Assembly (NCBI GenBank): GCA_964509685.1
Contig: CAZDYQ010000055.1
Coordinates: 1 to 20,547 of the forward strand
Direction of reading: 5' to 3'
DNA: 20,547 nt
Source of the DNA: JAMLIN01 sp964509685
GTDB lineage: Bacteria > Pseudomonadota > Gammaproteobacteria > Burkholderiales > Burkholderiaceae_E
Within the stretch, counting starts at the first letter, position 1. Every line of letters begins with the position of its first letter. The translations under genes were made by a program, and so were the position numbers. The notes under the pieces were generated by a model. It had not been told where the DNA came from. It did no database searches and saw nothing but the letters and a program-made list of their open reading frames with translations. Below are positions 7,131-15,269 of the stretch, in pieces.

Positions 7131-8366
7131 ATGAAGGGGAGCCTTCCGACGCCCTTCCGGGCCTCGCGCATGCGACGACGCCTGCTGTGCGACCTCGGCA
7201 TGCTCGCCGCCGGGTACCTTGTGATGCCGATCGCCCGGGCCGCCGATGCGATGGGTGCCGGCGTCGCAACGGGTGATGCGTCGGGGCGGACCGCCGGACG
7301 CTCGGGCGAGTCGGTAGAGCCGCCGTATGCGCCCGTCCTGCGCGGCCACAGCCTTGCCTTTCCCCGCGACCACGGCATGCACCCCGACTTCCGGATCGAA
7401 TGGTGGTACATCACGGGGTGGCTCGAGGTCCGGGAGCGGACGCCCAGGCGCGAGACGGCAGGCGCGCGTGCCCCTCGCGACGGCCCGGGCCCGTACGGCT
7501 TCCAGATCACCTTCTTCCGGGTCCGCACTCGCCATTCCCGCGACAATCCCAGCCGGTTCGCGCCGCACCAGCTGCTCCTCGCCCATGCGGCGATCGCCGA
7601 TCCCGCCCTCGGCCGCCTGCGTCACGACCAGCAGGCATGGCGAGCAGGCGGACTCGCCAAGGTCGCGGCGGGCGACACCGACATCGAGCTGCCGGGCTGG
7701 CGACTGGCACGGGACCCGGACGACCGCTATCGGGCCGAGGTGGAGGCCGAGGAATTCGGATACCGGCTGCGCCTCGCCGCCCTCGCCCCGCCGCAACCGC
7801 AGGGCGAGGACGGTTATTCGCGCAAGGGGCCGCGCCCCGAGCAGGCGAGCTACTACTATTCCCGTCCGGGACTGCGAGCCGAAGGCCTGCTGCGAATCCG
7901 GGACGAGGAACACGAAGTGACGGGAACGGGGTGGCTCGACCATGAATGGTCGAGCGAGCTGATGCCCGAAGCGGCGGTCGGCTGGGACTGGACGGGCATC
8001 AGCCTCGACGACGGCGGCAGCCTGCTCGCCTTCCGGCTGCGCGACCCCGAGGGGGGCGCCGTACATTCGCACGGGCGGCTGCGGGGTCCGGACGGCGGCA
8101 TTCTCGTCGACGCCCCGCCGGTGTTCTCGCCCGGCCGCGTCTGGGAGTCGCCGCGGACCGGAATCCGCTATCCGGTCGAGTGGACAATAGCTGTCGGCGA
8201 TAAATTATTTGAATTGCGCCCGCTATTCGATGACCAGGAGCTCGATGCGCGACAAAGCTCCGGTACGGTGTACTGGGAGGGCGCGGTGACGGCGAGCGTC
8301 GAGGGCCGCATCGTCGGGCGCGGCTACCTGGAGCTCACCGGCTATGGCGCGGCGCTCGCGCTGTAG
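7131..8366 (+). CDS. Exported lipocalin-like DUF2006/AttH protein (CrtC-like fold)
   Basis: The 411-residue protein has an N-terminal export signal: basic residues at 13-18, a hydrophobic stretch to about 34 and a probable cleavage after IARA (37). No lipobox Cys is seen at the cleavage point, so it is probably soluble periplasmic. Family signatures are FPRDHGMHPDFRIEWWYITG, YSRKGPRPEQASYYYSRPG, TGTGWLDHEWSSE and YLELTGYGAAL, typical of the DUF2006/AttH family with two calycin-like halves, distantly related to carotenoid 1,2-hydratase CrtC. Databases often label such proteins as carotenoid hydratases, but no carotenoid gene is near and the ABC context argues for a lipid-binding partner of the transporter. 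An AT-rich rare-codon patch lies at 8181-8215. It starts three bases after the permease stop and ends 40 bp from the convergent YkvA-like gene. Confidence 0.87.
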   Translation: MKGSLPTPFRASRMRRRLLCDLGMLAAGYLVMPIARAADAMGAGVATGDASGRTAGRSGESVEPPYAPVLRGHSLAFPRDHGMHPDFRIEWWYITGWLEVRERTPRRETAGARAPRDGPGPYGFQITFFRVRTRHSRDNPSRFAPHQLLLAHAAIADPALGRLRHDQQAWRAGGLAKVAAGDTDIELPGWRLARDPDDRYRAEVEAEEFGYRLRLAALAPPQPQGEDGYSRKGPRPEQASYYYSRPGLRAEGLLRIRDEEHEVTGTGWLDHEWSSELMPEAAVGWDWTGISLDDGGSLLAFRLRDPEGGAVHSHGRLRGPDGGILVDAPPVFSPGRVWESPRTGIRYPVEWTIAVGDKLFELRPLFDDQELDARQSSGTVYWEGAVTASVEGRIVGRGYLELTGYGAALAL

Positions 8367-8406
8367 CCCCGGCGCCCTCGCCCAGGGAACCGGAAGCTCG
8401 AATCGC

Positions 8407-8715
8407 TCAGGAACCGCGCAGGCCGAAACGCGCGAGCAGCCGGCTCGCGGCCTCGGAGCAGTCCGCGGCGACCCGCGCGGGCAGCCGGCGCACCAGGTAG
8501 GGCACGCCCATGAGGATCAGGGCGGCGTCGTCGGCCCAGCCGAACAGCAGCAGCACGTCCGGCACCAGGTCCACGGGGCTGACCACGTAGAAGAGCAATC
8601 CCAGGATGGCGAGCTTCACGCCGCGGGGCGTCTCGGGATGACGCAGGGCGTAGAGGAGCACGAGGGCCTCGCGGCCGACGGACTTGAGCAACAGGCGCAG
8701 GCGGACGAGCCACAT
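8407..8715 (-). CDS. DUF1232 / YkvA-like small membrane protein
   Basis: The 102-residue protein carries the DUF1232 core: YALRHPETPRGVKLAILG (23-40) followed by LFYVVSPVDLVPD (41-53), and a hydrophobic segment around 35-60 with a second near 62-75. The SPxDLxPD block is the family hallmark; molecular function is not established. The ATG at 8715 has GGAGG seven bases upstream (8723-8727), a strong initiator. It follows gspF by 44 bp on the same strand and ends the T2SS operon, so cotranscription is likely. A role in secretion is inference from position only; DUF1232 genes also occur in unrelated contexts. Confidence 0.85.
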   Translation of the reverse strand: MWLVRLRLLLKSVGREALVLLYALRHPETPRGVKLAILGLLFYVVSPVDLVPDVLLLFGWADDAALILMGVPYLVRRLPARVAADCSEAASRLLARFGLRGS

Positions 8716-8759
8716 GGCGATACCTCCGGTTCCCGCCCGGCCACCTGTCCGTGCCCGGC

Positions 8760-9968
8760 TCAGGCGACCAGCTGGTTGATTTCAATGATCGGCAGCATCA
8801 CGGCGAGCACGATCAACAGGACGATGATACCCATGACGAGGATCAGCAGGGGCTCGAGGATGCTGGTCAGCGCGAGCGCCCGCCTCTCGGTTTCCATCGA
8901 CAGGGTCGTGGCGGCCCGCTCGAGCATCTCGGACAGGTCGCCCGTCGCCTCGCCGCTGGCGATCATGTGCACCAGCATGGGGGGGAACTGCTTGCCGGCG
9001 CCGAGGGCCCGGGCGAGCGGCGCTCCTTCCCGCACCCGGGAGATGGCGTCCTCGACGTTGAATTTCAAGGCATCGTTCGACAGCGTACGGGCGCCAGCCT
9101 CCAGCGCCCGGATGAGCGGGACGCCGGCGCTCGTGAGGATGCCCAGGGTGGACGCGAAGCGCGCCGTGTTCATGCCGCGCACCAGTCGACCGATGACGGG
9201 AAAGTCGAGCAGCCTCGCATGGAAGGCGAGCCTCGCGGTGGGCGAGCGCATGGCGAGCCTGAACCCGACGAGGCCCAGCACCAGCGCGACCAGCATCCAC
9301 AGCCCGTAGTCGCGCACGAAGTCCGACAGCGCGATCATGCCGACCGTGAGGCCGGGCAGTTCCTGCTGCGTTTCCTCGAACACCCCGACCACCTGCGGGA
9401 CCACGTAGGTCAGCATCGCGATGATCACCGTGATCGCCACCAGCGTCACGATGATCGGATAGGTGAAGGCCAGGATGACCTTCTGCGAAAGGTTCGAGCG
9501 AGCCTCCACGTAGTCGGCCAGGCGCGACATCACGAGCCCGAGGTCGCCCGACTGCTCGCCGGCGGCCACGAGCGCGCGATACACCTCGGGGAAGTCGCGT
9601 GGATACTTCTCGAGCGCCTGCGAGAGCGTCTGGCCCGCGACGACATCGCTGCGGATGGCGGCGAAGCGCTCGCGCACCGCCCGACGCTCGGCCTGTTCGG
9701 CCACGGACGACAGGGCCCGCTCGAGCGGCAGGCGGGCGAGCAGCAGGCTCGCGAGCTGGCGCGTCGCCAGCGTGAGCTCCATCGTGCGCAGGCGCGCCGA
9801 ACGCGACGGGCCGGCGGTATCGCCCGCGGACTGGAGCGCGCCCAGCTCGAGCGGCGTGAGGCCGCGATCGCGCAGCAGCGCGCGGGCATGGCGCGGCGAG
9901 TCCGCGTCGATCACGCCGCGCTCGATGCGACCGCCGGCATCCGCCGCTTCGAACCGATAGGCAGGCAT
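8760..9968 (-). CDS. gspF: Type II secretion inner-membrane platform protein GspF
   Basis: The 402-residue polytopic protein is the platform component that contacts the GspE ATPase and helps extrude pseudopilins. Two T2SF domains are visible, each with the recurrent motif: AGEQSGDLG (136-144) and SGEATGDLSEMLERAA (338-353). Hydrophobic segments are at about 169-191, 221-239 and 371-396, the usual three for this family, and full length matches GspF/PilC relatives. The start MPAYRFEA is the typical GspF N-terminus, with GGAA a few bases upstream. A 67-base gap separates it from gspE, the longest spacer in the operon; it holds only a weak 5-bp hairpin (10006-10018). Minor differences from PilC-type proteins cannot be judged alone, but the operon context makes GspF secure. 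Confidence 0.96.
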   Translation of the reverse strand: MPAYRFEAADAGGRIERGVIDADSPRHARALLRDRGLTPLELGALQSAGDTAGPSRSARLRTMELTLATRQLASLLLARLPLERALSSVAEQAERRAVRERFAAIRSDVVAGQTLSQALEKYPRDFPEVYRALVAAGEQSGDLGLVMSRLADYVEARSNLSQKVILAFTYPIIVTLVAITVIIAMLTYVVPQVVGVFEETQQELPGLTVGMIALSDFVRDYGLWMLVALVLGLVGFRLAMRSPTARLAFHARLLDFPVIGRLVRGMNTARFASTLGILTSAGVPLIRALEAGARTLSNDALKFNVEDAISRVREGAPLARALGAGKQFPPMLVHMIASGEATGDLSEMLERAATTLSMETERRALALTSILEPLLILVMGIIVLLIVLAVMLPIIEINQLVA

Positions 9969-10035
9969 CAGGTTCCGTCAGCCCAAAGCCGCGCGGTCAT
10001 GGCCGGCGCCGAAGGCGCATGGCGCGATCCGATGA

Positions 10036-11475
10036 TCAGTCACGAGTGACACGTATCACTTCGTCCAGCGAAGTGGTGCCGTCCCTGACCCAGCGCTGGC
10101 CGTCGTCGCGCATCGTCACCAGGCCCGCCGCGAGCGCCGCCGCGCGCACCTCGGTCTCGGGAGCGCCGCGATGGATCAGGGCGCGGATGGCGTCATCGAC
10201 CACGAGCAGCTCGTAGACGCCCGTACGCCCGATGAAGCCGGTGTTGTTGCATGCCGCGCAGCCCACCGCGCGCCAGCCGCCCGCGACGTGGTCTTCCTGC
10301 CGGCACTGCGGGCAGAGCCGGCGCACCAGGCGCTGCGCCACCACGCCGAGCAGCGAGGACGACAGGAGGAACGGCTCGATTCCCATGTCGATCAGCCGAG
10401 TGATCGCGGAGACGGAGTCGTTGGTGTGCAGCGTCGCCAGCACCAGGTGACCCGTGAGGGACGCCTGCACCGCGATCTGCGCGGTTTCCAGGTCGCGGAT
10501 CTCGCCGATCATGATCACGTCCGGGTCCTGGCGCAGGATCGAGCGCAGGGCCTTGGCAAAGGTCATGTCGATGCGGGCGTTGACCTGCGTCTGCCCGATC
10601 CCGTCGAGGTCGTACTCGATCGGGTCCTCGACGGTCAGGATGTTCGTCGTGCTCGAGTCGAGCCGGCCGAGCGCGGCATAGAGCGTCGTGGTCTTGCCCG
10701 AGCCGGTCGGCCCGGTCACCAGCACGATGCCGTGCGGCTGGTGCACGAGCTTGTCGAACGTGACGAGCGTCCTGGGCCCCATCCCGAGCTTGCCCAGGTC
10801 GAGGCGCCCCGCTTCCTTGTCGAGCAGGCGCAGGACCGCCCGCTCGCCATGGCCGGTGGGTAGGGTCGAGACGCGCACGTCCACCGGGCGACCACCGATC
10901 CGCAGCGTGATGCGGCCGTCCTGGGGCAGGCGCTTCTCGGCGATGTCGAGCTGCGCCATGATCTTGATGCGAGAGATCAGGGCCGCATGCAGCTCGCGGC
11001 GCGGCCGGACCACGTCCCGGAGCGTCCCGTCCACCCGGAAGCGAACCAGCGAGTAGGTCTCGAAGGGTTCGATATGGATGTCCGATGCGCCGTCGCGGCT
11101 CGCCTGCGTGAGCAGCGCATTGATCATCCGGATGATCGGCGCATCGTCCTCAGCCTCGAGGAGGTCCTCGATCTTCGGGATGTCCTGCATCAGCCGCGAC
11201 AGGTCGAGGTCGCTGGCGACCTCGTCCGCGACGCTCGCGGCGCTGCCTTCCTGGGATGCATAGGCCCGCGAGATCGCCGCGGCGAGTTCCTGGGCGGGCT
11301 TCTCCACCGTGACCAGCCGCATGGGCAGGGTCCGGGCGAGTTCGGCGATGGCCGAGCGCGGGGTCTCCTCGCCGATCCACACTTCGACGACGTCCCCCGT
11401 CACGCCCGCCACCAGCACCTGGTTGCTGCGGGCGAACCCGAAGGGCACGTAACGCGAAGGCGAGACCACCGACAT
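10036..11475 (-). CDS. gspE: Type II secretion ATPase GspE
   Basis: The 479-residue cytoplasmic ATPase powers pseudopilus assembly. An N-terminal domain (about 1-85) that should bind GspL is followed by the second N-domain and RecA-like core. Visible motifs are Walker A GPTGSGKT (255-262), the Asp box LTVEDPIEYDL (280-290), Walker B VIMIGEIRD (320-328) and the His box HLVLATLHT (343-351). A zinc-binding tetracysteine module is present as Cys388/Cys391 and Cys406/Cys409, with only 14 residues between the pairs, shorter than in EpsE-type proteins. GAGGGAGGG at 11482-11490 gives a strong Shine-Dalgarno sequence and overlaps the gspD stop codon, so translation is probably coupled to the secretin gene. 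PilB and MshE relatives share these motifs; the operon assigns it to T2SS. Confidence 0.97.
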   Translation of the reverse strand: MSVVSPSRYVPFGFARSNQVLVAGVTGDVVEVWIGEETPRSAIAELARTLPMRLVTVEKPAQELAAAISRAYASQEGSAASVADEVASDLDLSRLMQDIPKIEDLLEAEDDAPIIRMINALLTQASRDGASDIHIEPFETYSLVRFRVDGTLRDVVRPRRELHAALISRIKIMAQLDIAEKRLPQDGRITLRIGGRPVDVRVSTLPTGHGERAVLRLLDKEAGRLDLGKLGMGPRTLVTFDKLVHQPHGIVLVTGPTGSGKTTTLYAALGRLDSSTTNILTVEDPIEYDLDGIGQTQVNARIDMTFAKALRSILRQDPDVIMIGEIRDLETAQIAVQASLTGHLVLATLHTNDSVSAITRLIDMGIEPFLLSSSLLGVVAQRLVRRLCPQCRQEDHVAGGWRAVGCAACNNTGFIGRTGVYELLVVDDAIRALIHRGAPETEVRAAALAAGLVTMRDDGQRWVRDGTTSLDEVIRVTRD

Positions 11476-11481
11476 CGGATG

Positions 11482-11490
11482 CCCTCCCTC
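11482..11490 (-). promoter_or_regulatory. Strong ribosome binding site of gspE, overlapping the gspD stop
   Basis: GAGGGAGGG lies six bases before the gspE ATG and shares two bases with the gspD TGA. This suggests that ribosomes finishing gspD can reinitiate at gspE. Confidence 0.65.
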
Positions 11491-13978
11491 AGTTGATCAT
11501 GGGAAAGGTCGGGTCCTGGAACGGCGAAGGCGACGGCGAAGCTCCGCCGTCGCGACCGCCGCGGCGGCCGCGATCCCGGCCGTCCTCGCGTTCATCGTCC
11601 GTCGCGCCCGACCGGCTCGCGGCATCCGGGGCGCCCAGCTGCCGGCCGGCGCCGAGGGGCACGACGACCTCGTTCGGCGCATGGCGAACGGCACCCTCGC
11701 GCAGCTGCTGTTCGGCGCGGCGGCGCTGCTCGGCCGCCCGGTCGATATCGGGCGACAGGCTTTGCGGACCGGCCTCGGGCGGCACCTTGCCGTCCTGACC
11801 GGGACGCGGGCCCAGCGGCGGCAGCACCTGCCCGCCCATCTCGGGCAGCGCCCAGTGCTCCGGAAGGCCGCCGTCGCCCCGGAGGCGGCGGATGTAGTCG
11901 TAGCGGCTCAGCGTCACGTCGTGGGCACTGGCCTGGTCACGCACGATGACCGGCCGGAGGAACACCAGGAGATTGGTCTTGACCCGCCGCCGCGAGTCGT
12001 ACCGGAAGAGCTGGCCGAGCAAGGGCACGTCGCCGAGGCCCGGCACCTTGTCCTCGCCACCCTCGATCCGCTCCTCGATCAGCCCGCCCAGGACGATCAC
12101 CTGGCCGTCGTCGACGAGCACGTTCGACTCGATCGATCGCTTGTTGGTGACGATGCCGGCGGCAAGCTGCGTGCTCTGCACGCTGGAGACCTCCTGGAAG
12201 ATCTGCAGCTTGATGGTGCCCGATTCCGAGACCTGCGGGCGCACGCGCAAGGTCGTGCCGACGTCCTGGCGCTCGATCGTCTGGAAGGGGCTCACCGCTC
12301 CTTGCCCGGCGCCGGTGTTGGTGTACTGGCCGGTCACGAACGGCACGTTCTGGCCGATGATGATGCGGGCCTCCTCGTTGTCGAGCGTCAGCAGGTTCGG
12401 GGTGGCGAGCACATTGGCCTGGCCCTCGGACTCCAGGGCGCGCGCGAGCAGGCCGAGGTTGAGGACCGGTACCTCGACGCCGCCGATGGTGACGTTCGTA
12501 CGGCCCCGCACGATGCCCAGGTTCAGGCCGGGGCCCGCGCTCGTGATGTCGGTCGTCGCCCCGATGATGTTCCCGGTGCCGTCGAGATTGCTGAAGTTCG
12601 TGCCCCCGATCGCGCGCGTCGTCCCGTCGGGCGCATCGAGGAACTGCCACTGGATGCCGAGTTCCGCGGCAGTCTCGGCGTTGACCTCGACGATGAGCGA
12701 CTCGATGTACACCTGCGCGCGGCGCACGTCGAGCTGGTCGATGACCTTGCGCAGGTTGCGGTAGATCGGCGGGGGCGCGGTGATGATCAGCGAGTTCGTG
12801 CTCGGGTCGGCCGCGATGATGGCGCCGCCCGCCCTGATGGCCACAGGGGCGTTGCCCTGGCCGCCACTGCTGGACAACGGCGTGGTCTGGATGCCCGAGC
12901 TGCCGCCCATCCCGGTATAGGAGCCCATGCCCGTGTTGTCGCCCATCATCGTCGATGCCTGGCCGAGGCTGTCCTGGACGGTCGTGCTTGCGACACCGCC
13001 CTGCCCGCCCGCGCCCAGCACCCCCGAGAGCGTGCGGGCGAGCTTGGTCGCCTCGGCATTACGCAGGTACACGACGTGGATGTTCCCGCCGTCGGCCTCG
13101 GGCTGGTCGAGCTCGCTGATGAGCGACTTGGCGAGCCGGATGTTGGCCGGCGTTGCCGCGCGAACGAGGATCGTGTTGGTGCGCGGGTCGGCCAGCACCA
13201 CCACCCGCTGGCTCGGATCGCTGGCGCCCGGCGCGGCCGCCTGGGCCCCGCCCTGCCCCGCCCCCGGGGTCACGGCGGCACCACCCCCCAGCAGGTGGTT
13301 GACGGCCACCGCCACATCCGAGGCGATCGCATGCTTGACCGGAACGACCTCGACCTGTCGCGTCGCGGGATTGTCGAGCGTCGCGATGATGCGGGCGATG
13401 CGCTGCAGGTTGCTCGCATAGTCGGTGATGACCAGCGAGTTGTTGCTCGGGTAGGCGTTGATCGTGTTGTTGGGCGCGATCAGCGGGCGCAGGACCGGCA
13501 CCAGGTTGGTCGCCGATTCGTAGTTGAGCCGGAAGATCTGCGTGACGACCTGGTCGCCGCCGGCGCTCGGCTGGCGCCCGGCGTTCACCGGCCCCGACTG
13601 CAGCTTGGCCTCCGCCTCCGGCACCACCTTGGAGAGGCTCCCGCTGTCCACGATCGCGAAGCCCTGGACGCGAAGCGCACTCTGGAGCATCTGGTATGCG
13701 CGCTCCTTGCTCACCGGCCCCGGCGTCTCGAGGGTGAGCTTGCCGCGCACCCGCGGATCGATGATGAAGGTCCGGTCGAGCAAGTGGCCGAAGGCGCCGA
13801 TGACCGTGTCGATGTCGGCGTCGCGGAAATTGAGCGTGATCCCCTGGCCGTTCTGGGCCCGCGCCGGGCTGGGCAGCGACATGACGAGGACGATCGCGAG
13901 CAGGCCAAGGACCAGGGCGCGGACGAAGCGTCGAGGCGGGAGGCTGCGGGGTCGAGAGGCGTGATGAAAAACGATCAT
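11489..13978 (-). CDS. gspD: Type II secretion secretin GspD
   Basis: The 829-residue outer-membrane secretin forms the exit channel. A signal peptide with a hydrophobic core at about 20-36 is probably cut after SPARA (41). N0 is about 46-115 (ITLNFRDADIDTVIGAFG), N1 about 145-205, N2 about 208-293, N3 about 300-420 with a Gly/Met/Ser-rich insertion at about 322-377, and the secretin core about 425-678. The core signatures EGQANVLATPNLLTLDNEEA and VPGLGDVPLLGQLF are intact. A tail of about 140 residues (690-829) is charged, Arg/Asp/Gly-rich and ends in an S-P repeat; it lies where other secretins carry the pilotin-binding S-domain. No pilotin gene is seen. The ATG overlaps the gspN stop as ATGA. 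Family length is usually 650-800, so it is slightly long. Confidence 0.97.
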   Translation of the reverse strand: MIVFHHASRPRSLPPRRFVRALVLGLLAIVLVMSLPSPARAQNGQGITLNFRDADIDTVIGAFGHLLDRTFIIDPRVRGKLTLETPGPVSKERAYQMLQSALRVQGFAIVDSGSLSKVVPEAEAKLQSGPVNAGRQPSAGGDQVVTQIFRLNYESATNLVPVLRPLIAPNNTINAYPSNNSLVITDYASNLQRIARIIATLDNPATRQVEVVPVKHAIASDVAVAVNHLLGGGAAVTPGAGQGGAQAAAPGASDPSQRVVVLADPRTNTILVRAATPANIRLAKSLISELDQPEADGGNIHVVYLRNAEATKLARTLSGVLGAGGQGGVASTTVQDSLGQASTMMGDNTGMGSYTGMGGSSGIQTTPLSSSGGQGNAPVAIRAGGAIIAADPSTNSLIITAPPPIYRNLRKVIDQLDVRRAQVYIESLIVEVNAETAAELGIQWQFLDAPDGTTRAIGGTNFSNLDGTGNIIGATTDITSAGPGLNLGIVRGRTNVTIGGVEVPVLNLGLLARALESEGQANVLATPNLLTLDNEEARIIIGQNVPFVTGQYTNTGAGQGAVSPFQTIERQDVGTTLRVRPQVSESGTIKLQIFQEVSSVQSTQLAAGIVTNKRSIESNVLVDDGQVIVLGGLIEERIEGGEDKVPGLGDVPLLGQLFRYDSRRRVKTNLLVFLRPVIVRDQASAHDVTLSRYDYIRRLRGDGGLPEHWALPEMGGQVLPPLGPRPGQDGKVPPEAGPQSLSPDIDRAAEQRRRAEQQLREGAVRHAPNEVVVPLGAGRQLGAPDAASRSGATDDEREDGRDRGRRGGRDGGASPSPSPFQDPTFPMIN

Positions 13979-14769
13979 GCTCCGATCTTGATGATTGTTC
14001 GATCGCCGTCGCGACGGCCGATCATTCCGAGGAAGGCATCGAGTCGCTGCCTTTCGGACTCGTCGGCAGACGCTTCGGCTTCGAAGCGCACTCCCGCCCG
14101 GGCATCCCAGGTACCCGTGCCGGCAAGCCTGAGGGGGCCCTGCAAGGTGTGGATGGAAAGCGCGGCACGGCCGCCGTCGCCGGTGACCGCGATCCGGTAG
14201 TCGCCCAGGGGCCGGACCGGGGTCAGCGCCGACGCCATGCCGCGAAGGTCGATCTCGGCCTTGCCTTCGAACCCGTCGTCACGAAACACCAGCCCGTCCC
14301 ACCGTAGCTCGAGCGAACCGGCTGGCCTGATTGTATTCCAGGGCGATCCCAGCCGGCCCAGGTCCACGCTGGGCAGCGCCAGGCGGCCGGCCGCGACACG
14401 CAGTTCGCCCAGGTGGCCCGACAGGCGGACGGTGTCCGACATTCCCACGAGCTGGACCTGGGCGTCGACCAGGCCGAAGAGCAGCGGCAGCTTGCGCAGC
14501 TGCCAGGACAGGCGCCCCGGCACCGCCACGCCCGGCAGGACCGGCGAGCCTGCCGCCTCGGCCGCGGGGACCGAGGCGACGTCCACGAACACCAGGCGAC
14601 CACTGCCGTTCCAGATGGATCCGTCCGCCTCCGTGAGCGCCACGCGCCCGTTGCTCACCGAACGCAGGGCCACGTCCACGAGGCTGGCCGGGGCGAATGC
14701 CGCGAGGGTCAGCAGGGCCGCGATCGCGCCGGCCAGCCCGGCGACCAGCCAGGTCCGCGTCGGCCTCAA
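13975..14769 (-). CDS. gspN: Type II secretion protein GspN
   Basis: The 264-residue protein has one N-terminal membrane anchor (about 8-27) and a periplasmic beta-rich domain. GspN is an accessory component found in only some T2SS lineages, with a role that is not settled. Recognisable family features are LTEADGSIWNGSGRL, LPGRLSW-like spacing (VPGRLSWQL) and the repeated LxG strand pattern. The start is a TTG at 14769 that overlaps the gspM stop as TTGA; no in-frame ATG precedes the anchor, so TTG initiation with coupling is the best reading. It ends in an ATGA overlap with gspD. The identification rests mostly on operon position between gspM and gspD and on the domain pattern. Confidence 0.87.
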   Translation of the reverse strand: MRPTRTWLVAGLAGAIAALLTLAAFAPASLVDVALRSVSNGRVALTEADGSIWNGSGRLVFVDVASVPAAEAAGSPVLPGVAVPGRLSWQLRKLPLLFGLVDAQVQLVGMSDTVRLSGHLGELRVAAGRLALPSVDLGRLGSPWNTIRPAGSLELRWDGLVFRDDGFEGKAEIDLRGMASALTPVRPLGDYRIAVTGDGGRAALSIHTLQGPLRLAGTGTWDARAGVRFEAEASADESERQRLDAFLGMIGRRDGDRTIIKIGA

Positions 14770-15260
14770 CGTCCGCCCTCGCCGGCCTGGAGGCTGAGAC
14801 GGGCGGCGACGTATCCGTCGCGCGGGTCCCGGGTCAGCTTGGCGTCCACCACCCGGACCCGGGATTCACGCACGGCGAGCGCGACCCAGTCGATCCAGGC
14901 GGCGAAGGGAACCGCCGGGAAGCGAAGGTCGTAGCGGTCGCCCCGCTGCTCGATCTGCACCCCTTCCGCAAGCCCTGCCGCCGCCAGGGACTTCTCCAGG
15001 GATGCCCGCACCGAACCGCCCGTCGAGGCGGTCCGCGTCGTGGCTTCCAGCGCCCGGGCCTCCTCCATCATCGAGGCCATCCGGGCGAGCTCGGCCCGCT
15101 GTGTCGGCAGCTCCTCGGCGAGCCTCTGGCGACCCGCCCAGGCCGGCTCGAACGCGACCAGCCAGACCAGGGCCACCAGCAGGACGGCGGCGCCCGCGAC
15201 GAGAATCCGGCGTTCGCGCGGCGCCCGCTCGCGCCACCAGCCCAGGAATGTCTCGAGCAT
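14766..15260 (-). CDS. gspM: Type II secretion protein GspM
   Basis: The 164-residue inner-membrane protein has a short cytoplasmic N-terminus (LETFLGWWRERAPRERR), one membrane segment at about 19-37, a coiled-coil-prone stretch (RQRLAEELPTQRAELARM), and a periplasmic ferredoxin-like domain. This is the GspM layout; the protein pairs with GspL to stabilise the platform. GGAGGGG at 15264-15270 overlaps the gspL stop and lies just before the ATG, giving strong initiation. It overlaps gspN by four bases. The family is poorly conserved, so operon position contributes much of the confidence. Confidence 0.9.
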   Translation of the reverse strand: MLETFLGWWRERAPRERRILVAGAAVLLVALVWLVAFEPAWAGRQRLAEELPTQRAELARMASMMEEARALEATTRTASTGGSVRASLEKSLAAAGLAEGVQIEQRGDRYDLRFPAVPFAAWIDWVALAVRESRVRVVDAKLTRDPRDGYVAARLSLQAGEGGR

Positions 15261-15269
15261 CGACCCCTC

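Noticed and set aside
3697..7269. A minus-strand frame open for over 1100 codons upstream of egtD
   Set aside because: It is antisense to the ABC ATPase and permease, Arg/Gly-rich and without family motifs. Long antisense frames are expected in high-GC DNA. The egtD start is fixed by a Shine-Dalgarno sequence and family length.
7131..8366. Calling the DUF2006 protein a carotenoid 1,2-hydratase
   Set aside because: The fold is related, but no carotenoid genes are near and the ABC context fits AttH-like proteins better.
8367..8406. Terminator between the DUF2006 gene and the convergent YkvA-like gene
   Set aside because: Only a 4-bp CCCT/AGGG stem is seen, with no T-run; not enough to call.
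10006..10018. Hairpin GCGCC-GAA-GGCGC in the gspE-gspF gap
   Set aside because: A 5-bp GC stem with a 3-base loop and no T-run is too weak to call a terminator within one operon.
8344..10049. Plus-strand frames opposite the YkvA-like gene and gspF
   Set aside because: They have no family motif, and the minus-strand genes have clear motifs and ribosome binding sites.
11681..14200. Plus-strand open frame of 839 codons opposite gspD
   Set aside because: It is a His/Arg/Asp-rich shadow of the secretin gene with no recognisable domain; gspD is certain on the other strand.
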